Origin: Betaproteobacteria bacterium HGW-Betaproteobacteria-2
GTDB lineage: Bacteria > Pseudomonadota > Gammaproteobacteria > Burkholderiales > Methylophilaceae
DNA length: 12,242 nucleotides
Assembly (NCBI GenBank): GCA_002842255.1
Contig: PHCM01000023.1
Location: 1-12,242 of the forward strand
Direction of reading: 5' to 3'
The notes under the pieces are model-generated. The model was not told the origin of the DNA and ran no database searches. It was given only the letters and a program-made list of their open reading frames with translations. Shown piece after piece: positions 6,504 to 12,242 of this stretch (position 1 is its first letter; the number at the start of each line of letters is the position of its first letter). The translations under genes were made by a program, and so were the position numbers.

Positions 6504-6534
6504 CTACAGACTTTTCATTGACCGACTCTGCCAC

Positions 6535-7980
6535 ATGCCAGCCAAGCTGCTACTGATTTCAGCTATCTTGTTTCTTGCAGCCGCGCCATCCCTTGCGGCA
6601 ACAGAATTTTATCCGGACGAATCGGCGGCAACTGCGACCAGCACTCAGGAGCAGGTTACCAACGCGGCAGGCATCGTGCTGGAATTCGAGCCATCGATGC
6701 AATTCGAGGAGGAGGACATCTGGCAACGCATCAAGGATGGCTTCCGGCTTGCAGATGTTGACTCTCCGCTGACGCAAAAACACGAAACCTGGTATGCCTC
6801 GCGCCCGGACTATATGCAGCGCATGATCGCACGCAGCGAGCGTTATCTGCATTTCATCGTCGAAGAAGTGGAGAAACGCAACATGCCCAGCGAGATTGCC
6901 TTGCTGCCGATGATTGAAAGCGGGTTCAATCCCCAAGCGTTGTCGCGCAGCCGTGCCGCCGGCATCTGGCAATTCATGCCAGTGACGGGCAAGCATTTCG
7001 GGCTTGAACAGAACTGGTGGGCCGATCATCGCAAGAATGTCACGGCTGCCACTTATGCCGCGCTGGACTACCTGCAAAAACTGCATCTGATGTTCGGCAA
7101 CTGGGATCTGGCATTGGCCGCCTACAATGCTGGCGAAGGCACAGTCAGACGCGCAATGGAAAAGAACCGAAAACAAGGGCTGCCGACGGACTACGCCAGT
7201 CTGGCATTATCGGAAGAGACCAGAAACTACGTGCCAAAATTGCAAGCCATGAAAAACCTCATCAGTGACCCCGAACGCTATGGCCTGATGATCGACAGCA
7301 TTCCCAACGAGCCCTATTTCACCAGAGTTTCCGCACCGGAACAGATCGACACTGAGTTGGCCGCCAATCTGGCAGGCATCCCGCATGAAGAATTCGTTGC
7401 TCTCAATCCCGAACACAACCGCCCTGTGATTACGGCCAAAGCCGGCAACAACCATGAAATCCTGCTGCCTGTGGAAGCCGCCGATATCTTCATCAGCAAC
7501 CTTTCCAGCTATGAACAACCACTCGTCACCTGGCAAACCTACCATGCGAAACGGGGGGAGAAAGTCGAAAAGATCGCAAAGAAATTCGGCATCAGCACCG
7601 CTGAATTCCGTAGCGTCAACAGTCTGCCCGGCAACAAGGCATTACCGGAAAACAGACTAGTCCTTGTCCCGGCGAAGTACACAAGCCAGGAACAAGCCTC
7701 CACGCTGGATAAAAACCGCATTGAATTGCTGAATGCCAGCCGCCATACGGAACTCCATGCCAAACAAGCTATCAGACACGAGGTTGCTGCAAACGAAACC
7801 CTGTTTGCGATTGCCCTGCGTTATGGCGTCACCGTCAAGCAGATCATGACAAGCAATCAGTTAAAAAACAGCCGCCTGAAGATCGGGCAAATACTGATGA
7901 TTCCGGCAGGTGGCAAGGCTTCGATACAGAAGCAGGCTGCGAACAAAGATCAAACATTCATAGCATTGGCGAACTCTTGA
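6535..7980 (+). CDS. mltD: Membrane-bound lytic murein transglycosylase D-like, two LysM domains
   Basis: Cleaves the MurNAc-GlcNAc bond of peptidoglycan to form 1,6-anhydroMurNAc ends; periplasmic. It is 481 residues, similar to E. coli MltD (about 450). Order: signal peptide 1-21 (cleavage after PSLA), a linker with acidic residues (50-61), then the SLT domain (about 100-235) with catalytic Glu E128 in PMIESGFNP, AAGIWQFMP (141-149), AAYNAGEG (195-202) and NYVPKL (231-236). LysM 1 covers about 334-379 and LysM 2 about 414-457; both would bind glycan. Unlike E. coli MltD there is no lipobox: the protein contains no Cys that I can find, so it should be soluble or held by LysM binding rather than by lipid. 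It lies after gloB, the same neighbour as in E. coli. Start chosen because the signal peptide begins there; no clear ribosome site. Confidence 0.94.
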   Translation: MPAKLLLISAILFLAAAPSLAATEFYPDESAATATSTQEQVTNAAGIVLEFEPSMQFEEEDIWQRIKDGFRLADVDSPLTQKHETWYASRPDYMQRMIARSERYLHFIVEEVEKRNMPSEIALLPMIESGFNPQALSRSRAAGIWQFMPVTGKHFGLEQNWWADHRKNVTAATYAALDYLQKLHLMFGNWDLALAAYNAGEGTVRRAMEKNRKQGLPTDYASLALSEETRNYVPKLQAMKNLISDPERYGLMIDSIPNEPYFTRVSAPEQIDTELAANLAGIPHEEFVALNPEHNRPVITAKAGNNHEILLPVEAADIFISNLSSYEQPLVTWQTYHAKRGEKVEKIAKKFGISTAEFRSVNSLPGNKALPENRLVLVPAKYTSQEQASTLDKNRIELLNASRHTELHAKQAIRHEVAANETLFAIALRYGVTVKQIMTSNQLKNSRLKIGQILMIPAGGKASIQKQAANKDQTFIALANS

Positions 7981-8017
7981 ACACACACAATCCGGCATTC
8001 CTGTTGTCAGTAAATCT

Positions 8018-8035
8018 CCGGCCAGCTGATGCCGG
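8018..8035. repeat. Small inverted repeat between mltD and the binding-protein gene
   Basis: CCGGC (8018-8022) and GCCGG (8031-8035) are separated by 8 bases and could form a short hairpin. No T-run follows, so it is not a convincing terminator. The rest of the 106-base gap holds only the -10 candidate described separately. Confidence 0.3.
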
Positions 8036-8041
8036 AAACAC

Positions 8042-8047
8042 TATAAT
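8042..8047 (+). promoter_or_regulatory. Candidate -10 element for the peptide transporter operon
   Basis: Perfect TATAAT, 39 bases before the ATG of the binding-protein gene. No good -35 hexamer is seen at 16-18 bases and there is no TG extension, so support is the hexamer and its position only. Confidence 0.42.
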
Positions 8048-8086
8048 CCATCGTTACACACCCGTCTAAGTCAGTTTCCGGTCACC

Positions 8087-9727
8087 ATGTCGTTCACTCG
8101 TCTGCTCTGCCTTACTCTCCTCACTCTGCTTGCAGGCTGCGGTGAACCGCAACAGGACCCGAACGTCGATTATGATCAAGTCTATCCAGCTGTCGACGGC
8201 GGCAACATGATCAACGCCATGACAGGCGAGCCCAGCGGGCTGATTCCCATGATTGCCGGCGAATCGGCAGCCTCCGCCATCGCCTCCAACATCTTCAACA
8301 GCCTGCTCAAATACGACAAGAATCTGGAACTGGAAGGTGAACTGGCGGAATCATGGACGATTTCACCTGATCACAGAACCATCACCTTCAAACTCAAACC
8401 TGACATGAAATGGGCAGACGGCCAGCCCCTGACGAGTGCCGACGTTCTCTTTACCTGGAAGCTGGTGACCGATGAGAATACACGCACACCATATGGCTCC
8501 GACTACAAGCTGGTCATCAAGGCTGAAACACCGGACACACGGACTTTCCGTGTCAGCTATCAGGAGCCTTACGCACCGGCGCTGGATACCTGGGCAGGCC
8601 TGCAGATACTGCCAAAACATCTGCTGGAAGGACAGGACATCAATACCACGGCATTCGCTCGCAACCCGGTCGGCAGTCATTATTACAAACTCGAGCAATG
8701 GCGTAACGGCGAGCGCATTTCGCTGATCAGAAACCCCCTCGCCACCCAAGGCGAGGCCAGAATCGAGCGCCTGGTGTCACGCTTCATCCCGGATGCCGCT
8801 TCGCAGTTCCTGGAACTGATGGCAGACAACATCGACACCATGAATCTCAACCCGATCCAGTATGCCCGCATATTCCCTTCCAGGCCCGATCTGACACAAA
8901 AGATTGGCCTCTACAAGGAACTGGGCAACAGCTACACTTATCTGGGTTTCAATCTGAAACGCAAACCTTTTGACGACATCCGCATACGTCAGGCCATCAA
9001 TTATGCGATCAACAAGCAGGAACTGATCGACGGCGTACTGCTGGGCCTCGGCGAGCCGGTTTCATCACCCTACAAGCCCGGCACACGCTGGACCAACCCG
9101 GAATTGCAGCCCTATCCCTATGATGCACAGAAAGCCATCGCACTACTGAAGGAGGCCGGTTATGCCGACCATGATGGCGATGGAATTCTGGACAAGGATG
9201 GCAAGCCCCTGACTTTCGAGATGCTGACCAACCAGAACAAGCAGAGAGAGATGAGCGCAGTGCTGATTCAGCGCAGACTGAAGGAGATCGGCATCGATGC
9301 CAGAATCCGCGTGCTGGAATGGGCCAGTTTCATCGGGCGCTTCATCAAGACGGGCGAGTTTGATGCCGTGGTACTGGGCTGGAGCCTGTCCCTCGATCCG
9401 GATCAGTACAGCATCTGGCACTCTTCACAACAGGCACCGGGGCAATTCAATTTTATCGGTTACAACAATCCGCAGGTCGACAGGCTACTGGAACAAGGTC
9501 GCCTGGAGCTGGACATCGAAAAGCGCACGAAAATTTACCACGAGTTTGCCCGTCTTTTACTGGAAGACAGCCCGATCGTCTATCTGTATGCAGGTTACGG
9601 CCTGCCGGCGATCCACAAGCGCATTAAAGGCATTGATGACCCTGCCCCGCCAGCCGGCATCGGTCACAATTCCCATGAATGGTATATTCCGCAACCACTT
9701 CGCCGACTTGAGATAAGCGCTCAGTAA
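8087..9727 (+). CDS. Peptide-type ABC transporter substrate-binding lipoprotein (SBP family 5)
   Basis: Captures an oligopeptide-, dipeptide- or similar solute and delivers it to the two permeases encoded next. It is 546 residues, the usual size for family 5 (DppA/OppA/AppA type). A lipoprotein signal ends at the lipobox LAGC with C18 as the lipidated residue. The mature part has the family blocks: an early NIFNSLLKYD segment (68-77), LAESWTIS (86-93), the F-K-L-K-P-x-x-K-W-x-D-G block (101-112), SADVLFTWK (117-125), IRQAINYAINK (300-310), and the C-terminal EDSPIVYLY (493-501). An acidic loop DHDGDGILDKDG (361-372) resembles a calcium-binding loop and recurs in this family. The stop is 4 bases before the first permease. 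Peptide is the most likely ligand class, but family 5 also includes nickel and glycan binders, so the ligand is left open. Confidence 0.93.
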   Translation: MSFTRLLCLTLLTLLAGCGEPQQDPNVDYDQVYPAVDGGNMINAMTGEPSGLIPMIAGESAASAIASNIFNSLLKYDKNLELEGELAESWTISPDHRTITFKLKPDMKWADGQPLTSADVLFTWKLVTDENTRTPYGSDYKLVIKAETPDTRTFRVSYQEPYAPALDTWAGLQILPKHLLEGQDINTTAFARNPVGSHYYKLEQWRNGERISLIRNPLATQGEARIERLVSRFIPDAASQFLELMADNIDTMNLNPIQYARIFPSRPDLTQKIGLYKELGNSYTYLGFNLKRKPFDDIRIRQAINYAINKQELIDGVLLGLGEPVSSPYKPGTRWTNPELQPYPYDAQKAIALLKEAGYADHDGDGILDKDGKPLTFEMLTNQNKQREMSAVLIQRRLKEIGIDARIRVLEWASFIGRFIKTGEFDAVVLGWSLSLDPDQYSIWHSSQQAPGQFNFIGYNNPQVDRLLEQGRLELDIEKRTKIYHEFARLLLEDSPIVYLYAGYGLPAIHKRIKGIDDPAPPAGIGHNSHEWYIPQPLRRLEISAQ

Positions 9728-9731
9728 CACC

Positions 9732-10751
9732 ATGATCCGATACCTGTTGAACCGGCTTTTATGGATGGTGCCGCTACTGGTCGGCATCAGCCTGATCTCG
9801 TTCTTTATCATGCATTTGGCACCGGGCGACATCACCGCCACTGAAGCGAGCTTTGATCCCAAGGCCAGCGAAGAATCCCGACAGAAACTGCGCGAGCTTT
9901 ACAATCTGGACAAACCCGTCATCGTACAATATGGCTTGTGGCTCAAACGCATGGCAACACTGGATTTCGGCACTTCCTTTGCCAGCCATCAACGTCCTGT
10001 GTTCTGGCAGACTACCGACGAACAGGGCAATGTACGCAAAGGCATGATTCAGCAGGCCCTTCCCGTCACGCTACTGATCAACGTTCTCAGTCTGGTCCTG
10101 ATCATCGCTGTTGCATTGCCGCTTGGCGTGATCTCGGCATTGACGCGTAACCGGGCACCGGACCGCGCCATCACCTTCTTCGTCTTCATCGGCTTCGCCA
10201 TCCCCGGATTCTGGCTGGCGTTGATGCTGATGTACTGGACCGGTGTCGCCAACAACTGGCTGCCGATTTCGGGCCTGCACAGCATCGGCTATGAGAACAT
10301 GGGTGCCATCGCGCAGATATTCGATACTCTGAAACATCTGGTACTGCCGGTATTCATCTCAGGACTCAGTGGCCTTGCCGGCATTTCGCTGTTTGTCCGC
10401 AACGGCATGCTGGATGTCCTGCATCAGGATTACATCACGACCGCACGCGCCAAAGGTCTCAGTGAGAATACCGTAGTCTACGGCCATGCGCTGCGCAACG
10501 CGCTGCTGCCATTGATCACCATTTTTGGTTTGTCGATACCGGGTCTGATCGGCGGCTCGGTGATTGCCGAATCGATCTTTGCCATCCCCGGCATGGGCAA
10601 ACTGTTCTATGACGCCGTATTGATGCGCGATTTCCCGGTCATCATGGGCATCCTGACCATCGGTGCAGCACTGACCCTGATCGGCAACCTGCTGGCCGAT
10701 CTTGCCTACGCCTGGGCTGACCCACGCGTTCGTCGGGGAGTCATGCAATGA
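9732..10751 (+). CDS. ABC transporter permease, DppB-like
   Basis: First inner-membrane subunit of the importer; 339 residues, same size as E. coli DppB. The N-terminus (R-Y-L-L-N-R-L-L, then a membrane helix to about 29, then HLAPGD) is the standard opening. Further membrane segments lie near 112-137, 146-170, 203-223, 258-284 and 302-325. The cytoplasmic EAA loop that contacts the ATPase is DYITTARAKGLSENTVV...LRNALLP at about 233-260. The C-terminus D-x-x-Y-A-W-x-D-P-R-V-R is typical. Between TM1 and TM2 the stretch after RPVF (about 91-104) is some 12 residues longer than in DppB. It starts 4 bases after the binding-protein stop, with no clear ribosome site, and its last four bases overlap the next permease (ATGA). 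The family includes dipeptide, oligopeptide and nickel systems. Confidence 0.94.
   Translation: MIRYLLNRLLWMVPLLVGISLISFFIMHLAPGDITATEASFDPKASEESRQKLRELYNLDKPVIVQYGLWLKRMATLDFGTSFASHQRPVFWQTTDEQGNVRKGMIQQALPVTLLINVLSLVLIIAVALPLGVISALTRNRAPDRAITFFVFIGFAIPGFWLALMLMYWTGVANNWLPISGLHSIGYENMGAIAQIFDTLKHLVLPVFISGLSGLAGISLFVRNGMLDVLHQDYITTARAKGLSENTVVYGHALRNALLPLITIFGLSIPGLIGGSVIAESIFAIPGMGKLFYDAVLMRDFPVIMGILTIGAALTLIGNLLADLAYAWADPRVRRGVMQ
10735..10740 (+). promoter_or_regulatory. Shine-Dalgarno site of the DppC-like gene
   Basis: GGGGAG inside the end of the upstream permease, 7 bases before the overlapping ATG at 10748. It supports that start. Confidence 0.7.
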
Positions 10752-11566
10752 GGCGCGCCCTGTCCAATCCGATGGCCTTCGGCGGCTTTCTCATCATTGC
10801 CGTCATCATGATGCTGGCACTTGCCGCGCCGCTGATCGCACCCTTCGACCCGGAAGCCATAGACGTCAAATCCATCCTCCTGCCGCCCTCCTCCACACAC
10901 TGGATGGGAACCGACGGACTCGGCCGCGATGTCTTTTCACGCATGCTCTTTGGCGCCCGAGTGTCGCTGATGGTCGGCATTGTCGCAGTCGGCATCGCCA
11001 CCCTGATCGGCATTGTGCTGGGCTCCATTTCTGGCTATTACCGGGGCTGGGTTGATGTGTTCATCATGCGCCTGGTCGATGTCATGCTGTCAATCCCGAC
11101 CTTCTTTCTGATTCTGGCCGTCATCGCCTTTCTCACCCCGTCGATCTGGAACATCATGATTGTTATCGGCCTGACTTCCTGGATGGGCGTCACCCGCTTG
11201 GTGCGCGCCGAATTCCTCAGTCTGCGCAACCGCGAGTTCGTCATGGCATCAGAAACGCTGGGGGCACGGGATGGCCGGCTGATCTTCAGACACCTGCTGC
11301 CCAACAGCCTGACCCCCATCATCGTCAGCTCCGTCCTTGGCGTTGCTAGCGCCGTGTTGGTCGAATCCGGCCTCAGTTTTCTCGGACTTGGCGTGCAGGC
11401 ACCTCAGTCCTCCTGGGGCAATATCCTGACAGACGGCAAGGAATATATCGAATTCGCCTGGTGGTTGTCGCTGTTCCCCGGTCTGGCGATTCTGATTACC
11501 GTGTTGGGGTATAATTTGCTCGGAGAAGGGCTGCGGGACGCTCTGGATCCACGCAGCTCCAATTAA
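10748..11566 (+). CDS. ABC transporter permease, DppC-like
   Basis: Second inner-membrane subunit, pairing with the DppB-like protein; 272 residues (E. coli DppC about 300, with a longer N-terminus). Diagnostic blocks are LAAPLIAPFDP (25-35), HWMGTDGLGRDVFSR (51-65), the EAA loop REFVMASETLGARDGRLIF...LPNSLTP (162-190), ESGLSFLGLG (206-215), SWGNIL (222-227) and the C-terminal GYNLLGEGLRDALDPR (254-269). Membrane segments lie near 10-31, 72-96, 103-130, 133-150, 188-212 and 236-260. Start supported by GGGGAG 7 bases upstream and the 4-base overlap with the previous gene. No ATPase gene (DppD/DppF type) follows; fabI comes next after 87 bases, so the energising subunits must be encoded elsewhere or shared. 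Confidence 0.95.
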   Translation: MRRALSNPMAFGGFLIIAVIMMLALAAPLIAPFDPEAIDVKSILLPPSSTHWMGTDGLGRDVFSRMLFGARVSLMVGIVAVGIATLIGIVLGSISGYYRGWVDVFIMRLVDVMLSIPTFFLILAVIAFLTPSIWNIMIVIGLTSWMGVTRLVRAEFLSLRNREFVMASETLGARDGRLIFRHLLPNSLTPIIVSSVLGVASAVLVESGLSFLGLGVQAPQSSWGNILTDGKEYIEFAWWLSLFPGLAILITVLGYNLLGEGLRDALDPRSSN

Positions 11567-11571
11567 CAGCT

Positions 11572-11600
11572 TGAGCACCTACAGATACGCTGGATGCTCA
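11572..11600. repeat. Inverted repeat TGAGCA/TGCTCA between permease gene and fabI
   Basis: TGAGCA (11572-11577) and TGCTCA (11595-11600) form six perfect pairs around a 17-base centre. It lies just after the permease stop and about 54 bases before fabI. It lacks a following T-run, so it may be a weak hairpin or a regulator site for fabI. The rest of this 87-base gap shows no convincing promoter. Confidence 0.3.
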
Positions 11601-11641
11601 GCCAACACATACGCCTTAAATTCAAGTATCCATACATAAAG

Positions 11642-11646
11642 AAGGA
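11642..11646 (+). promoter_or_regulatory. Shine-Dalgarno site of fabI
   Basis: AAGGA, 7 bases before the ATG at 11654; it fixes the start. Confidence 0.8.
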
Positions 11647-11653
11647 AAATCTC

Positions 11654-12242
11654 ATGGGATTTCTAGCCGGAAAACGCGCACTTATCGTCGGTCTACTCAG
11701 TAACCGCTCCATCGCTTACGGCATTGCCGAAGCCATGAGGCGCGAAGGCGCCGAACTTGCGTTCACCTACCAAACCGAAAAATTCCAGGATCGCGTCACC
11801 AAGCTGGCAGCTGAATTCGATTCCAGCATTGTCCTGCCCTGCGATGTCGCTGACGATGCGCAAATCGACGCCCTGTTCCCGGCGTTGTCCAAACACTGGG
11901 ATGGTTTCGACATCCTGATTCACTCTGTCGCCTTTGTGCCCAAGGTTGCCCTGGACGGCGATTATCTGGAAAGCGTGACGCGCGAATACTTCCGCATCGC
12001 ACACGATGTCAGCTCCTACAGTTTCTCGGCATTGGCAAAAGCTGCACTGCCGATGATGGAAGGCCGCAACGGCAGCATGCTGACCATCAGTTATCTGGGC
12101 GCCGAACGCAGCCTGCCCAACTACAACGTCATGGGTCTGGCCAAGGCCAGTCTGGAAGCCAACGTGCGTTACATGGCGCAAAGCCTGGGCTCCAAGGGCA
12201 TCCGCGTCAATGCCGTATCCGCAGGCCCGATCAAGACACTTG
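11654..12242 (+). CDS. fabI: Enoyl-[acyl-carrier-protein] reductase [NADH], 3'-truncated
   Basis: Reduces trans-2-enoyl-ACP to acyl-ACP, the last step of each fatty-acid elongation cycle; cytosolic short-chain dehydrogenase fold. 196 residues are visible and the window ends inside the gene; the E. coli protein is 262, so about 65 are missing. It aligns along its length with E. coli Fab[14 protein letters not shown] opening, cofactor loop with S19-I20-A21, CDV at 63-65, LDGDY and IAHD-SSYSF (100-124), and the catalytic set Y147, Y157 and K164 (YNVMGLAK), one residue shifted from Y146/Y156/K163 of E. coli. The [13 protein letters not shown] block closes the visible part. Position 93 is Ala where E. 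coli has Gly. A good ribosome site precedes it. Whether it is transcribed with the transporter or from its own promoter cannot be told. Confidence 0.97.
   Translation, partial: MGFLAGKRALIVGLLSNRSIAYGIAEAMRREGAELAFTYQTEKFQDRVTKLAAEFDSSIVLPCDVADDAQIDALFPALSKHWDGFDILIHSVAFVPKVALDGDYLESVTREYFRIAHDVSSYSFSALAKAALPMMEGRNGSMLTISYLGAERSLPNYNVMGLAKASLEANVRYMAQSLGSKGIRVNAVSAGPIKTL

Noticed and set aside
6559..7176. Open frame of about 200 codons antisense to mltD
   Set aside because: Antisense to the signal peptide and catalytic domain of a well-supported gene; no ribosome site or family features.
11510..11515. Perfect TATAAT near the end of the DppC-like gene, a possible fabI promoter
   Set aside because: It encodes the Tyr-Asn of the highly conserved GYNLLG motif, so the hexamer is explained by coding, and no -35 or TG extension supports it.
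11930..11932. FabI Ala93 where E. coli has Gly93, a site of triclosan-resistance changes
   Set aside because: Ala at this position occurs in other natural FabI proteins, including drug-sensitive ones, so no resistance can be claimed.
1..12242. Mobile element, defence system, CRISPR array, toxin-antitoxin pair or biosynthetic cluster
   Set aside because: Looked for on both strands; every sizeable stretch is explained by core genes, gaps are at most about 106 bases, and no repeat arrays or integrase/transposase genes are seen.

Overview
The window is a chromosomal core segment from what looks like a betaproteobacterium. It is moderately GC-rich by eye. The protein families and gene order (Ste24-type protease, small c-type cytochrome and rsgA; mltD-gloB-yafS-rnhA-dnaQ; dipeptide-type transporter followed by fabI) suggest something near the Nitrosomonadales (Gallionellaceae or Methylophilaceae-like). 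That placement is inferred from recall of families and synteny, not from a search. I see no phage, insertion sequence, CRISPR array, tRNA or rRNA. Coding density is very high, the longest gap between genes is about 106 bases, and no stretch over 300 bases lacks a gene.

Layout. (1) 1-3153, plus strand, is a tightly packed run: a 5'-truncated M48/Ste24 membrane protease, a small periplasmic cytochrome c, rsgA (ribosome assembly GTPase, TTG start directly after the cytochrome stop) and a class II histone-deacetylase-like hydrolase that overlaps rsgA by 4 bases. (2) 3217-3657, plus strand, is queD (queuosine/7-deazaguanine pathway), with its own extended -10 promoter placed so close that the mRNA should be leaderless. 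(3) 3708-5646, minus strand, is an overlapping set yafS-like methyltransferase > rnhA > dnaQ, convergent with queD. (4) 5679-7980, plus strand, is gloB then mltD. gloB is divergent from yafS, with only 32 bases between the start codons and one AT-rich core that can serve as a -10 element on both strands. The neighbourhood mltD, gloB, yafS, rnhA, dnaQ is the same set found together in E. coli. (5) 8087-11566, plus strand, is a peptide-type ABC importer: lipoprotein binding protein plus two permeases, with no ATPase gene before the next gene. (6) 11654 to the window end is the 5' part of fabI, enoyl-ACP reductase.

How the genes work together: mostly housekeeping. rsgA, rnhA and dnaQ serve ribosome assembly, RNA:DNA hybrid removal and replication proofreading. 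queD feeds tRNA modification, gloB detoxifies methylglyoxal adducts, mltD remodels peptidoglycan, fabI completes each fatty-acid elongation cycle, and the dpp-like genes import peptides or similar solutes.

I found no convincing undescribed multi-gene system. The items most worth a second look are a His-to-Cys change at a metal-ligand position of GloB (Cys55), the predicted leaderless transcripts of queD and gloB, the shared bidirectional gloB/yafS promoter, and the zero-gap in-frame TAA-TTG junction between the cytochrome and rsgA.
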